Shown here: positions 8,617 through 17,379 of the stretch, piece by piece
Position numbering within the stretch: the stretch's first letter is position 1
How the letters are laid out: the number at the start of each line of letters is the position of its first letter
NCBI RefSeq assembly: GCF_014654895.1
Contig: NZ_BNBE01000001.1
Coordinates: 3,013,001-3,077,000, forward strand
Length of the DNA: 64,000 nucleotides
From: Streptomyces filamentosus
GTDB lineage: Bacteria > Actinomycetota > Actinomycetes > Streptomycetales > Streptomycetaceae
Direction: 5' to 3'
Program-made: the position numbers and the translations under genes
The notes under the pieces: model-generated
What the model was told of the DNA's origin: nothing
Seen by the model: the letters and a program-made list of their open reading frames with translations, nothing else
The model's database searches: none

Positions 8617-9126
8617 ATGAGAACGTCCCGCGCGGACGAGTTCTTGGAGTTCGCCTCGGCGCGCACCGGCCAGCTGTTCCGCTCGGCCTGCCTGCTGACC
8701 AGCGGGGACGTCCACCTGGCCGAGGACCTCACGCAGGAGACGCTGGGGAAGATGTACGCCCTGTGGGGGCGGGTCTCCCGGATCGGCAACCCCGCCGCGT
8801 ACGCCCAGACCGTCCTCGTCCGCACGTTCCTGAGCCACCAGCGGCGGCGCTCCGCCACCGAACGGCCGCTGGGCGAGCTTCCCGAGCACACCCCGGACGA
8901 CGGCAGGGACCCCCTGCTGCGGATCGCCCTCCTCGACGCGCTCGCCGCACTGCCCCCGAAGGACCGGGCGGTCGTGGTGCTGCGCTACTGGGAGGACCGC
9001 AGCGTCGAGGAGACCGCCGACGCCCTCCACACCAGCTCCGCGGCCGTCCGCACCCGGTCCACCCGGGCGCTCGGCAAGCTGCGGCAGCGGCTCGGCGGCA
9101 GCATCGCCGAGTTCGCCGCCCGCTGA
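8617..9126 (+). CDS. SigE-type ECF sigma factor
   Basis: 169 residues, the compact two-domain form. Region 2 includes SACLLTSGDVHLAEDLTQETLGKMYALWGRV and the -10 recognition part NPAAYAQTVLVRTFLSHQRRR; region 4.2 includes ALAALPPKDRAVVVLRYWEDRSVEETADAL and a helix-turn-helix. A strong ribosome site (AAGGGGGAGGAGGG) sits 3-5 nt before ATG. The gene downstream encodes a single-pass membrane protein, the common arrangement for a sigma factor and its membrane regulator. Member of the actinobacterial SigE family (not SigE of S. coelicolor itself). The stop codon runs straight into a 46-nt repeat array. Confidence 0.88.
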   Translation: MRTSRADEFLEFASARTGQLFRSACLLTSGDVHLAEDLTQETLGKMYALWGRVSRIGNPAAYAQTVLVRTFLSHQRRRSATERPLGELPEHTPDDGRDPLLRIALLDALAALPPKDRAVVVLRYWEDRSVEETADALHTSSAAVRTRSTRALGKLRQRLGGSIAEFAAR

Positions 9127-9306
9127 CCGTCCCGGGACTTCTCCTCCCGGACCGGTTCCGGCTCTCCTCCGACCGTCCCGGGACTTCTCCTCCCGGACCG
9201 GTTCCGGCTCTCCTCCGACCGTCCCGGGACTTCTCCTCCCGGACCGGTTCCGGCTCTCCTCCGACCGTCCCGGGACTTCTCCTCCCGGACCGGTCCCGGT
9301 TCTCCT
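9127..9306. repeat. 46-nt tandem repeat with hairpin potential between sigma factor and membrane protein
   Basis: Three identical 46-nt copies (9127-9172, 9173-9218, 9219-9264) and a fourth that diverges near its end (9265-about 9306). Each unit begins CCGTCCCGGGACTTCTCC and holds CCGGGA-N7-TCCCGG, followed by the dyad CCGGACCGGTTCCGG. It fills most of the gap between two genes in one orientation. There are no spacers, so it is not a CRISPR array. Confidence 0.95.
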
Positions 9307-9349
9307 TTCCTTCCTTCCGCACCTCCGAAGCAGAGACGGTGATCTCGTC

Positions 9350-10699
9350 ATGTCCACGAACGAACACCACGACCCCGACAGCGAGTTCGTCGGCGAACTC
9401 GGCTCGGCCCTGCGCGCCGCCGGCGAGGGCTTCCCCGTCGACGGCCGGTCCGCGCTGGTCTCCGGCGGCCTCGCCCGAGGCCGGCGCCGGCTGCTGCGCC
9501 GCAGGCTCGCCGTCACCGGCGGCGCCCTCGCGCTCGCCGCGATCGGCGTCGGCGGCGTCTACGCCGGTACGGTCGTCACCCCCGCCCAGCCGGCCAAGGC
9601 GTCCGTGGGGGCGGCCGAGCAGAAGGCGAAGCCGAGCCCGACGGCGGAGCCGGCCGGGAAGCCGACCTCCGACACCCTGAAGCCCGGCGAGGCGCAGATC
9701 CCGCTCTCCGCCATCGCGGACGTCGTCAGGGCCAACACCCCGGCCGGCCAGTGGCGGTTCGACGGCCTCGAAGGCACCGGCCAGGGCGTCAGCGGCGTCT
9801 ACGACGACGGCGAGGGCGAAGCCGCCTTCGGCGTCTTCCTCTCCCGGGCCGGCCGCAGCGCCGAGGCGGGCACCGACATGGTGACCTGCCCCTCGAAGGT
9901 CTACGTCCCCTACGACCACTGCAAGGCGGAGCGGCTCGCCGACGGGTCCCGCCTGATGGTCTTCCAGGGGTACGAGTACCCCGACAAGCGCGAGGAGACC
10001 AAGAACTGGCGGGCCACGCTGCTCACCGAGGACGGCTTCCTCATCGACGCGAGCGAGTACAACGCGCCCGCCGAGAAGGGCGCCGAGATCAGCCGCGAGG
10101 ACCCGCCCTTCAGCGCCGCCCAGCTGAAGACGCTCGTCACCGCCGAGGGCTGGCGGCCGCTGCTGAAGCAGATCCCGAAGCTGCCCGCCGTGCCCGCCGG
10201 GAAGGCACCCGGCAAGGAGGGCGAGCCGGGCAAGGTGCGCAAGCCCGCGCCGGAGGTCACCGGGGACGGCGTCCTCACCACCCTGACCGACCTGGTGCCC
10301 GACGGCCTCCGGGTCGTCGACAAGGGCGGCGACGGCCAGTTCGCCTACGCGGTCGTCGACGACGGCCAGGGCAAGAGCCTCCTCCAGGTCAACGTCCAGT
10401 ACGGCATGGGCGACGTCTCGGGCGACCTCTTCGGCTCCGGCGACGTCACCACCCTGCCCGACGGCCGCAAGGTCAAGCTGAGTCAGCAGCCCGGCGAGAA
10501 GGGCGGCGAGGGCGTGGTCTGGTGGACCGCCGACACCCTGCGGAAGGACGGTTTCCGGGTCGTCGTCTCCGCCTTCAACAGCGGCGCCCAGCACGAGGCG
10601 GCCACCCGGCCGGAGCCCGCGCTCGGCATGGAGCAGCTGAAGGCGCTCGCCCTCGACCCGAAGTGGGCGAAGCTCCCCATCCGCCGCCCCGCCCAGTAG
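9350..10699 (+). CDS. Single-pass membrane protein, probable partner of the upstream ECF sigma factor
   Basis: 449 residues. An N-terminal cytoplasmic part of about 60 residues (ELGSALRAAGEGFPVDGRSALVSGG) is followed by an Arg-rich stop and one membrane helix (about 67-87, AVTGGALALAAIGVGGVYAG). A long exported domain contains two cysteines (CPSKVYVPYDHC). This is the topology of anti-sigma or sigma-regulating proteins in Streptomyces, and the gene follows the sigma gene in the same direction, but no zinc-binding HxxxCxxC motif is present. Role as anti-sigma is inference from position and topology. It converges on polA2 with a 30-nt gap. Confidence 0.7.
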   Translation: MSTNEHHDPDSEFVGELGSALRAAGEGFPVDGRSALVSGGLARGRRRLLRRRLAVTGGALALAAIGVGGVYAGTVVTPAQPAKASVGAAEQKAKPSPTAEPAGKPTSDTLKPGEAQIPLSAIADVVRANTPAGQWRFDGLEGTGQGVSGVYDDGEGEAAFGVFLSRAGRSAEAGTDMVTCPSKVYVPYDHCKAERLADGSRLMVFQGYEYPDKREETKNWRATLLTEDGFLIDASEYNAPAEKGAEISREDPPFSAAQLKTLVTAEGWRPLLKQIPKLPAVPAGKAPGKEGEPGKVRKPAPEVTGDGVLTTLTDLVPDGLRVVDKGGDGQFAYAVVDDGQGKSLLQVNVQYGMGDVSGDLFGSGDVTTLPDGRKVKLSQQPGEKGGEGVVWWTADTLRKDGFRVVVSAFNSGAQHEAATRPEPALGMEQLKALALDPKWAKLPIRRPAQ

Positions 10700-10729
10700 G
10701 AAGGGACGGCAACGAGCGGTGCGCGGACG

Positions 10730-12427
10730 CTACTTGGCGTCCGCGTACCGCTCCACCGTCGCCGTCGTGAACGGGAAGCGGACCGGGGTCGGCCCGAAGA
10801 CGATCCGGCCCGCCTCGTCGCCCGCCGCCCGGATCGCCTCCGTCACCGCCGGGGCCTCCTCCGCCGGACAGTGCACGATCACCTCGTCGTGCTGGAAGAA
10901 GACCAGCTCGGCCCGCATCCCGGACGCCGCGATCGACCGCCGCAGCGCCGCCAGCATCAGCAGCGCCCAGTCGGCGGCGCTGCCCTGGACCACGAAGTTC
11001 CGGGTGAAACGGCCGCGCGCGCGGGCGTTGTTGGAGGCGTAGCCCGGGGTGAAGCCCTCCTCGGGGGCGGGCTGTTCGGCGACCTCCTGGGGCAGTCCCG
11101 CCTCGTCGTCCTCGCCCGCGCCGACCGCCTTCGGACTGGTCCGGCCGAGCCAGGTGCGGACCAGCCGGCCCTCCTCGCCCGCCTTCGCCGCCTCGTCGAC
11201 GTAGCCGACCGCGAGGGGGAAGCGGCGGCGCAGCGCCGCCAGGTTCTTCAGGCCGTCGCCGCTGGTCTGGCCGTAGATCGCACCCAGCAGGGCCAGCTTG
11301 GCGTGGTCGCGGTCGCCGGAGAACGCCCGGTCGGACAGCCGGGTGTAGAGGTCGTCCGGGTGGCCTGCGACCTCCATCAGGCCCGGGTCGCGGGAGATCG
11401 CGGCGAGCACCCGGGGCTCCATCTGGTCGGCGTCCGCGACCACCAGCCGCCAGCCCTCGTCGGCGACGACCGCCCGCCGGATCACCTTCGGGATCTGGAG
11501 CGCCCCGCCGCCGTTGGTCGTCCAGCGGCCGCTGACCGAGCCGCCGGGGAGGTACTCCGGCCGGAACCTGCCGTCGTGCACCCAGTCCGCCAGCCAGGAC
11601 CAGCCGTGCGCGGTCCAGATCCGGTACAGCTTCTTGTACGCGATCAGCGGCGCCACCGCGGGATGGTCGACGCCCTCCAGCTCCCAGCGGCGGGTGGACC
11701 GCACCCGGACCCCGGCCCGCGCGAAGGCCCGCACCACGTCGGCCGGCAGGTCCGGCCGGACCCGGTGGCCGAACGCCGCCGACACCTCGGCCGAGAGCTC
11801 CGCGAGGCGGCGCGGCTCGCCCCCGCCCGCGTACCGCTCGCCGAGCAGCTCGCGCAGCAGCTCCCGGTGCACGTCGGCCCGCCAGGGCAGCCCGGCGCGG
11901 TGCATCTCGGCGGCCACCAGCATCCCGGCCGACTCGGCGGCGGTGAGCAGCCGCATCCTGCCCGGGTGCGCGGCGCGGTCGTGGCGGCGCTGCTGCTCGG
12001 CGTAGACCGCGAGGAGGCCCTCGAAGGGGACGGGGGCGGTGGGGGACGGCTCGAAGAGGGAGTCCTGGGAGCCCGGTTCGGCCGAGCGGGGCGGCGGGTC
12101 GGGCGGCACCGGGGCGTTGCGCAGCCGGGCCCAGGCGGCGGCGGCCGAGCGGGGCTCGCCGAGCCGGCCCTCGTGCCCCAGGAGCAGCTGCTCGGCGCTC
12201 TCGACGTCGTAGCACCGCTCGACGCGGACGCCGGCGGCGAGCAGCCGCGGGTACACCTCCGCCGTGGACCGCCACACCCACCGGGCCGCGTCGGGCCGGT
12301 CCCGGACGGCCGCGACGAGGTCGGGCTCGCGGCGCACCTCCCCCGCGGGCGCGCCGTCCGGCCCGAGGGGGACCAGGACCGCGCCCTCCCCCTCCGGCTC
12401 CGGGGCCAGCGCCCACCTCTCGCTCAT
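10730..12427 (-). CDS. Second family A DNA polymerase (PolA2-like, lacks 5' nuclease)
   Basis: 565 residues, about 60% the length of PolA. The C-terminal half is a family A palm/fingers: motif A VVADADQMEPRVLAAISRD, motif B DHAKLALLGAIYGQTSG, motif C FFQHDEVIVHCP (QHDE instead of the usual VHDE). No 5'-3' nuclease domain exists; the N-terminal 200 residues occupy the 3'-5' exonuclease position, but I see no intact DEDD set. I recall an equivalent second polymerase gene in S. coelicolor. Likely repair or gap-filling synthesis. The start at 12427 follows CAGACT by 7 nt (possible leaderless transcript); upward extension of the frame runs antisense to the LuxR gene and is not real. Confidence 0.85.
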   Translation of the reverse strand: MSERWALAPEPEGEGAVLVPLGPDGAPAGEVRREPDLVAAVRDRPDAARWVWRSTAEVYPRLLAAGVRVERCYDVESAEQLLLGHEGRLGEPRSAAAAWARLRNAPVPPDPPPRSAEPGSQDSLFEPSPTAPVPFEGLLAVYAEQQRRHDRAAHPGRMRLLTAAESAGMLVAAEMHRAGLPWRADVHRELLRELLGERYAGGGEPRRLAELSAEVSAAFGHRVRPDLPADVVRAFARAGVRVRSTRRWELEGVDHPAVAPLIAYKKLYRIWTAHGWSWLADWVHDGRFRPEYLPGGSVSGRWTTNGGGALQIPKVIRRAVVADEGWRLVVADADQMEPRVLAAISRDPGLMEVAGHPDDLYTRLSDRAFSGDRDHAKLALLGAIYGQTSGDGLKNLAALRRRFPLAVGYVDEAAKAGEEGRLVRTWLGRTSPKAVGAGEDDEAGLPQEVAEQPAPEEGFTPGYASNNARARGRFTRNFVVQGSAADWALLMLAALRRSIAASGMRAELVFFQHDEVIVHCPAEEAPAVTEAIRAAGDEAGRIVFGPTPVRFPFTTATVERYADAK

Positions 12428-12434
12428 GAATGCG

Positions 12435-12440
12435 AGTCTG
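12435..12440 (-). promoter_or_regulatory. Candidate -10 box of polA2
   Basis: CAGACT on the minus strand, 7 nt before the ATG at 12427, spacing typical of leaderless Streptomyces transcripts. The -35 region is not recognisable. Confidence 0.3.
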
Positions 12441-12475
12441 GCACCCGCCACTGACAGCGGGGCCGCGACATCCGG

Positions 12476-12619
12476 GTCGGCCGGGCTTCCGGACCCGGGG
12501 CCGGCCGGGCCTCCGGGCCGGGGCCGGCTGGGCTTCCGGACCGGGGGTCGGCCGGGCTTCCGGACCCGGGTCGGCCGGGCTTCCGGGCCGGGGGGCGGCC
12601 GGGCTTCCGGACCCGGGCC
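12476..12619. repeat. Degenerate ~24-nt tandem repeat upstream of polA2
   Basis: Six copies of a unit close to GGCCGGGCTTCCGGACCCGGG, varying at a few positions. Each can fold as CCGGG-N8-CCCGG. It lies between the LuxR gene end (12694) and the polA2 start (12427), both on the minus strand, so it would be in the 3' region of the former and upstream of the latter. Confidence 0.9.
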
Positions 12620-12693
12620 GCACGTCCGAAAGGTCCTGCGCCGCTCGCGCCCCGGCCCGCAAGGGTCCGGCGCCGCGCGCACACCGGAAGCCC

Positions 12694-13938
12694 CTACGCC
12701 GCCGCGTGGAAGAGGGCCGCCGCCTCGCCCCGGGAGCCGACGCCGAGCTTGCCGAGGATGTTCGCGACGTGGAACTTCACCGTGGACTCGCTGATGTGCA
12801 GCTCCTCGGCGATGCGGCGGTTGCGGTGGCCGAGGGCGAGGTGCCGCAGGACCTCGACCTCCCGCTCGCCGAGGCCCGTCAGCGGGTGGGCGGCCGTCGC
12901 CCGGGGGTCGGGGGAGGCCAGCGGCACGACGGCCGTCATGGTGGTGCCCCAGTTCGGCACGGCCTCGACCTCCAGGCGTCCGCCGAGGACGTCCAGCTGG
13001 TCCCGGACGGTGCCCGCCCCGGCCTCGCAGACGGCGAAGCGGCCGGGGCCGTCGTCGCGCACGGACGCCCGCAGCTCGTCCCCGGTCAGCTGCCAGCCGA
13101 CGTGGACCCGGCTCAGGCCCTCCTGGTCGAGGAGGATCAGGAGGAGCGCCCGGACGACGGACCGGACGCCGTGCGCCACGTCGGCGGGGAGCGAGCGGCT
13201 CTCGTCGGGCGGTCCGAGTTCGAGCCGTACGGGGCCGTGCCGGAGCATCGGCCGGAGCTGGTCGGCCAGCCGGGCGAAGGCCTCGCGGGCCGGTTCCTCG
13301 GCGATCTCGCGGTCCTGCCGCCGTGCGGCGCGGGCCTCGGCGAGCGCGGCGGCGGCGAGTTCGGTGGCGGAGGCGCGGGCCGCCGGGGCGTCCAGGGCGC
13401 CGCTGCGGAGCACGGAGAGGAGGCCCGAGAGGGCGGCGACGTGGGCGGTGGTCAGCTCGGCGGTGACCCGGGCGCGGGTGTCGGCGGCGGTCCTGGACCG
13501 GGCCAGCGCCCCCGGCACGGCCTCGGTCGCGAAGCGGTCGAGGTGGGCGGTCACCAGGTTCCACAGCCCCTGGACCAGGGCCAGTTCGGCCGGTCCCGCG
13601 GGCGGGGCGCCGTCCTCCCGCAGCAGCAGGAGCAGGGAGTGGCGGGCGGTGGCGCCGCTCGTCGCGGCGAGCACCGTCCGCGTCCGGCCGCCGAGCCGGG
13701 CCGTCCCCTGCCAGGGCTCGCCGGGCACGCCGGCGGCGAGCAGCGGCGCCAGGTCGGCGGTGGTGAGCCCGTCGGCCGCGCCGGTCCGCTTGAACGGCGA
13801 GTGCGCGCAGTGGGTGGAGAGTTCGGCGGCGCCGAGGTGCGGGACGAGCGGCGCGATCGCGGCCGAGAGGCGTCCGAGGATCTGGTCGAGCGGGCTGCGG
13901 AGGATCTCGTACGCGGCGGTCAGCGTGGACGCTTCCAT
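12694..13938 (-). CDS. LuxR-type regulator with a sensor-kinase-like ATPase region
   Basis: 414 residues. The C-terminal 65 residues are a LuxR/NarL helix-turn-helix ([44 protein letters not shown]). Residues about 1-150 look like a GAF-type sensor. The middle (about 150-340) is arranged like a histidine kinase: a helical segment and an HATPase-like part with VRDDGPGRF and [11 protein letters not shown] see no phospho-acceptor His box and no receiver domain. It could be a one-component regulator sensing through the GAF/ATPase part (inference). TAGGCT 6 nt before ATG suggests a leaderless message. Confidence 0.78.
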   Translation of the reverse strand: MEASTLTAAYEILRSPLDQILGRLSAAIAPLVPHLGAAELSTHCAHSPFKRTGAADGLTTADLAPLLAAGVPGEPWQGTARLGGRTRTVLAATSGATARHSLLLLLREDGAPPAGPAELALVQGLWNLVTAHLDRFATEAVPGALARSRTAADTRARVTAELTTAHVAALSGLLSVLRSGALDAPAARASATELAAAALAEARAARRQDREIAEEPAREAFARLADQLRPMLRHGPVRLELGPPDESRSLPADVAHGVRSVVRALLLILLDQEGLSRVHVGWQLTGDELRASVRDDGPGRFAVCEAGAGTVRDQLDVLGGRLEVEAVPNWGTTMTAVVPLASPDPRATAAHPLTGLGEREVEVLRHLALGHRNRRIAEELHISESTVKFHVANILGKLGVGSRGEAAALFHAAA

Positions 13939-13944
13939 GGCCTC

Positions 13945-13950
13945 AGCCTA
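13945..13950 (-). promoter_or_regulatory. Candidate -10 box of the LuxR-type gene
   Basis: TAGGCT on the minus strand, 6 nt before the ATG at 13938; no Shine-Dalgarno sequence fits between them. The rest of the gap to 14164 has no further feature I can name. Confidence 0.4.
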
Positions 13951-14164
13951 ACCAGGGCTCCGGGCGGGGGCGCCGGTCTTTCGGACGGGTGGGACTGGCC
14001 GGAGGGAGGGCGGGGAACGGGGGTCCGGGGGCGCACGCTGGACCACGTCGGGAGAAGCGGGCGGCCGGAGTTCGGGCGTCCGGCGGACCAACGGCCCGTA
14101 CGGGCCCGCCGATCGGTGTTCGAAAGCCGGTCGCCGGGGCGAACGGGCTTCTACGGAGGGCGAC

Positions 14165-15103
14165 ATGACGACCATGGAAGCGATCGTTTTCGAGGAGTTC
14201 GGCGGTCCTGAGGTGCTGCGGCACGAGACCGGCGCCGTGGTGCCGGAGCCGGGACCCGGCGAGGTGCGGCTGCGGGTGGCGGCGATTGGCGTCAACCCGA
14301 TGGACTGGAAGGTGCGCCGGGGCCTGCTGGAGGCGCACTTCCCGACGACGTTCCCCGCCGTGCCGGGGATCGAGGTCGCGGGCACGGTCGACGCGGTCGG
14401 CGAGGGCGTCACCGGACTCGCCGTCGGCGACGAGGTGTTCGGCTGGTCGAAGACCGGCGCCTACGCCCGGTACGCCCTCGCCGGCAACGTCCTGCCGAAG
14501 CCGGCCGGGCTCTCCTGGGAGGCCGCGGTGGGCCTCCCGGTCGCCGGCGAGACCGCGGCCCGCGTCCTGGCGGAGCTCGGCGTGCGGGAGGGCGAGACGC
14601 TCTTCCTGCACGGCGCGGCCGGGATCGTCGGCACCATCGCCGTCCAGCTCGCGGTCGCCGCGGGCGTCACGGTCGTCGGCTCGGCCTCCGCCGCGAACCA
14701 CGCTTATCTGCGGGAGCTCGGCGCGGTGCCGGTCGAGTACGGCGACGGGCTCGCCGACCGGGTGCGGGAGGCCGCCCCGCAGGGCGTCGACGCCGTCTTC
14801 GACGCGGCCGGGCACGGCGTGCTGCCGGTCGCGATCGCCCTGCTCGGCGGCGAGGGCACGGCCGACAAGGCGCGGATCGCGACGATCGCCTCCGTGGACG
14901 CGGCCGAGCACGGGATCGCCTACAGCCTCCCCGAGCCGGACTTCGACCGGGTGCGGGGCTGGCTGACCGCCCAGGCGGAGGGCGTCCTCGCGGGCACCCT
15001 GCGCCTCCGCCACGCCGAGACCCTCCCCCTCGAGGAGGCCGCCCGCGCCCAGGAACTGAGCGAGACGGGCCACGTCCGCGGCAAGCTCGTCCTGGTGCCG
15101 TAG
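14165..15103 (+). CDS. NADP-dependent quinone oxidoreductase-type medium-chain reductase
   Basis: 312 residues, zinc-free medium-chain dehydrogenase/reductase. GroES-like N domain (EAIVFEEFGGPEVLRHETG, NPMDWKVRRG, FPAVPGIEVAGTVDAVGEGV) and Rossmann C domain with the nucleotide loop LHGAAGIVGTIAVQLA. Catalytic zinc ligands of alcohol dehydrogenases are missing, as expected for quinone reductases. It would reduce quinones or alpha,beta-unsaturated carbonyls with NADPH in the cytoplasm. Ribosome site GGAGGGCG lies 4 nt before ATG. It is divergent from the LuxR-type gene, which is a plausible regulator by position only. Confidence 0.88.
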   Translation: MTTMEAIVFEEFGGPEVLRHETGAVVPEPGPGEVRLRVAAIGVNPMDWKVRRGLLEAHFPTTFPAVPGIEVAGTVDAVGEGVTGLAVGDEVFGWSKTGAYARYALAGNVLPKPAGLSWEAAVGLPVAGETAARVLAELGVREGETLFLHGAAGIVGTIAVQLAVAAGVTVVGSASAANHAYLRELGAVPVEYGDGLADRVREAAPQGVDAVFDAAGHGVLPVAIALLGGEGTADKARIATIASVDAAEHGIAYSLPEPDFDRVRGWLTAQAEGVLAGTLRLRHAETLPLEEAARAQELSETGHVRGKLVLVP

Positions 15104-15152
15104 CGACGACCGAGTGGGGCGACCGAGGGGGACGACCGGGGGAAGGGGGCAT

Positions 15153-15238
15153 GCGCGCGTGCCCGCGCGGGGCGGTGCCACGTGCGGTCGAACGGCCCTT
15201 GTGCCAGTGCCACGCGCGCGTGCCCGCGCGGGGCGGTG
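15153..15238. repeat. Duplicated 25-nt hairpin element after the oxidoreductase gene
   Basis: Two exact 25-nt copies at 15153-15177 and 15214-15238 starting GCGCGCGTGCCCGCGCG. Each contains CGCGCG-TGCC-CGCGCG, a 6-bp stem with a 4-nt loop. In the convergent gap between the oxidoreductase and ABC permease genes, they could serve as a two-way terminator. Confidence 0.75.
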
Positions 15239-15282
15239 GCCCGGCTCCGACCCCGGCCACCGCCCCGTCCCACCATCGCCGC

Positions 15283-17379
15283 TCAGCGGGCGGGCCGCCA
15301 CGCGGAGAGGGCCGAGGCGGCGACGGCGACCAGCGCGCAGCCGCCCGCCGCCGCGCCCGTCAGGGCCCACGGCACGGCCAGGACCACCGGCGCGGAGAGC
15401 GCGGCGAGCCCGGCGGCGAGGGTGCCGAGGACGGCGGCCGTCACGACGAGCCCGAGGACCGTCCCGATGGCCACGGCCAGCACCGACTCGCCCGCCACCG
15501 CCCGCAGGACCTGGGCGCGGGTGGCGCCGGCCAGGCGCAGCGAGGCCAGTTCGGGGCCCCGTGCCGAGGTGGCCATGAGGAGGGTGCTCCCCAGGGCGAT
15601 CACCGTGTGGAGCAGGACGAGGCCGAGGAGCAGGCGCAGGCCGGTCCTGGCGGCCGGGTTCCCGCCCGGAGGGGCCGCGGCGGGGGCGTCCGCGCCGGGC
15701 AGGGGGCGGTCCGACTCCAGGCGGTCGAGGACGGTGCCGGGGGCGTGGGCGCGGGTGACGTACGGTCCGTTGTCGCCGGTGCCGAGGGCCAGGACGGCCG
15801 CTACCCGGAGCCGTACCGGACCGCTGCCGTCCGCCCGCCACACCTCGACCTCCTCGCCGACCCGCCGCCGCTCGAACTCCTCGTTGACGACGATCGAGCG
15901 GTCGTCCAGGTCCCGCAGGTCGCCCGCGACGACCGGGAGCCGGGCCAGCCGGGCGAAGGCCGCCGGGTCGGCGACCGCGCGGGCGCCGTACTTCACCAGC
16001 GCCTCGGCCCCGTCCCGTACGAAGAGGGAGGTCGGCCCGGAGGCGGCGACGACCGCGCCCGCCTCCGGCGCCGGGAGCCGCAGCCCCGGCCCCTCCGCCA
16101 CGTACGGCGCCGCCGTCCGCTGCCGGGCCTCCGTCTCCTTCGCGAGGGCCACCCCCTCCGACGCGCCGAACAGGGTCCCGGCCAGGGCCACGGTCACCAG
16201 GACGGGCGCGGCGACGGCGGCGGTGCGGCGCACGGCGGCCGCCCCGTTCGCCCGGACGAGGAGTCCGACCGCCCCGCCCCGGGGGACCGGGAGGAGGCGG
16301 GCCGCGGGCCGGACGAGCAGCGGGGCGAGCAGGGCCGCGCCGCCGGTCAGGAGCATCGGCAGGGTCGTGTACGTCTTCCGCTTGAGCAGCGCCCCCGGGT
16401 CGGTGGCGTACGTCCACAGGAGCAGTCCCGCGCCGGCCGCGAGGAGTCCGGCGCCGAGCAGCGCCCGGCCGGGCGGCAGCACGTCCCGGTCGACGTCCGC
16501 CTCGCGGAGCGCCGCCTCGGGGCCGGTCCGCGAGGCGCGGTGGGCGGCGGCGGCCGCCCCGGCGAGGGCGACGCAGAGGCCCGTCCAGAAGGCCAGGTGG
16601 TACGGCCATCCGGCGCTCCCGCCGGAGACGGCGGGGGTGAACCAGCCGGGCGCCAGGCCCCGGGCCACCAGCTCCCGCGCCATCGGCGGCGCGGCGAGGG
16701 CGCCGAGGCCGCGGCCCGCCGCGGAGGCGGCCGTGCCGAGCAGCAGCGCCTCGGCGAGCAGCAGCCGGCGGACCTGGCCGGGGGTGGCCCCGGCGGTGCG
16801 GAGCAGTCCGAACTCGCGGCGGCGCAGCGCCACGGAGAAGGCGAAGACGGAGGCGACGACGAAGACGGAGACGAAGGCGGCGACGCCGCCGGTGGTGCCG
16901 AGGAGGGCGGTCAGGCCGGTGAGTTCGCGGCCGTCGCGCTCGTGGCCGGGGTCGGCGCGGCGGCGTTCGTCGCCGGTGAGCACCAGGGCCCGGCCGCCGA
17001 CGACGGCCCGGACCTCGTCGGCGGGGGCGTCGAGGCCGACGGCATCGGGGCGCGGGGCGCCGGCCGGGTCCTGGCGCAGGGCCCAGCGCGCCCGGAGTTC
17101 GCGCAGCAGTTCGATGTCCACAGGCTGTGGACGGTCGAGCGGCCGGGAGACCGGGGCGGTGCCGGGCCCGCGCCGCACCTCCACCGTCAGCCGGTCCTGG
17201 CCGAGGACGACCACGGGGGAGGAGGCGAACCGCTCGGGGGCGTGCGCCGGCGGATCCAGGGCGGCGGCGAGCCCGAGCCCGGTCGCCGTCAGCAGCCCGA
17301 CGCCCAGTGCCAGCGCGAGGAACCCGCCCAGGAACGACGCCCACCGCGCCCGCACCCCGCCCATGACGACGCTCAGCAC
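15283..17379 (-). CDS. FtsX/MacB-type ABC transporter permease
   Basis: 698 residues. One N-terminal helix (ASFLGGFLALALGVGLLTATGL), an extracytoplasmic domain, then two blocks of membrane helices separated by a second extracytoplasmic domain, giving the duplicated FtsX arrangement. Signature stretches are FAFSVALRRREFGLLRTAGATPGQVRRLLLAEALLLG and the second copy ARGPELASLRLAGATRAQVLRAVAGESVLA. It pairs with the ATPase gene upstream. GTG 17379 overlaps the ATPase stop (GTGCTGA), implying translational coupling; ATG 17364 is the alternative start without a ribosome site. The substrate is unknown; family members export lipids, peptides or act as mechanotransmitters. Confidence 0.88.
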   Translation of the reverse strand: MLSVVMGGVRARWASFLGGFLALALGVGLLTATGLGLAAALDPPAHAPERFASSPVVVLGQDRLTVEVRRGPGTAPVSRPLDRPQPVDIELLRELRARWALRQDPAGAPRPDAVGLDAPADEVRAVVGGRALVLTGDERRRADPGHERDGRELTGLTALLGTTGGVAAFVSVFVVASVFAFSVALRRREFGLLRTAGATPGQVRRLLLAEALLLGTAASAAGRGLGALAAPPMARELVARGLAPGWFTPAVSGGSAGWPYHLAFWTGLCVALAGAAAAAHRASRTGPEAALREADVDRDVLPPGRALLGAGLLAAGAGLLLWTYATDPGALLKRKTYTTLPMLLTGGAALLAPLLVRPAARLLPVPRGGAVGLLVRANGAAAVRRTAAVAAPVLVTVALAGTLFGASEGVALAKETEARQRTAAPYVAEGPGLRLPAPEAGAVVAASGPTSLFVRDGAEALVKYGARAVADPAAFARLARLPVVAGDLRDLDDRSIVVNEEFERRRVGEEVEVWRADGSGPVRLRVAAVLALGTGDNGPYVTRAHAPGTVLDRLESDRPLPGADAPAAAPPGGNPAARTGLRLLLGLVLLHTVIALGSTLLMATSARGPELASLRLAGATRAQVLRAVAGESVLAVAIGTVLGLVVTAAVLGTLAAGLAALSAPVVLAVPWALTGAAAGGCALVAVAASALSAWRPAR

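Noticed and set aside
9127..9306. CRISPR-like array of 46-nt repeats
   Set aside because: Copies abut directly with no unique spacers and no cas genes nearby, so this is a tandem repeat.
10730..13564. Open frame extending the polymerase by 379 codons upstream
   Set aside because: The extension is antisense to the LuxR-type gene and is Arg/Pro/Gly-rich, as expected for a shadow frame in GC-rich DNA. The family match begins at the ATG at 12427.
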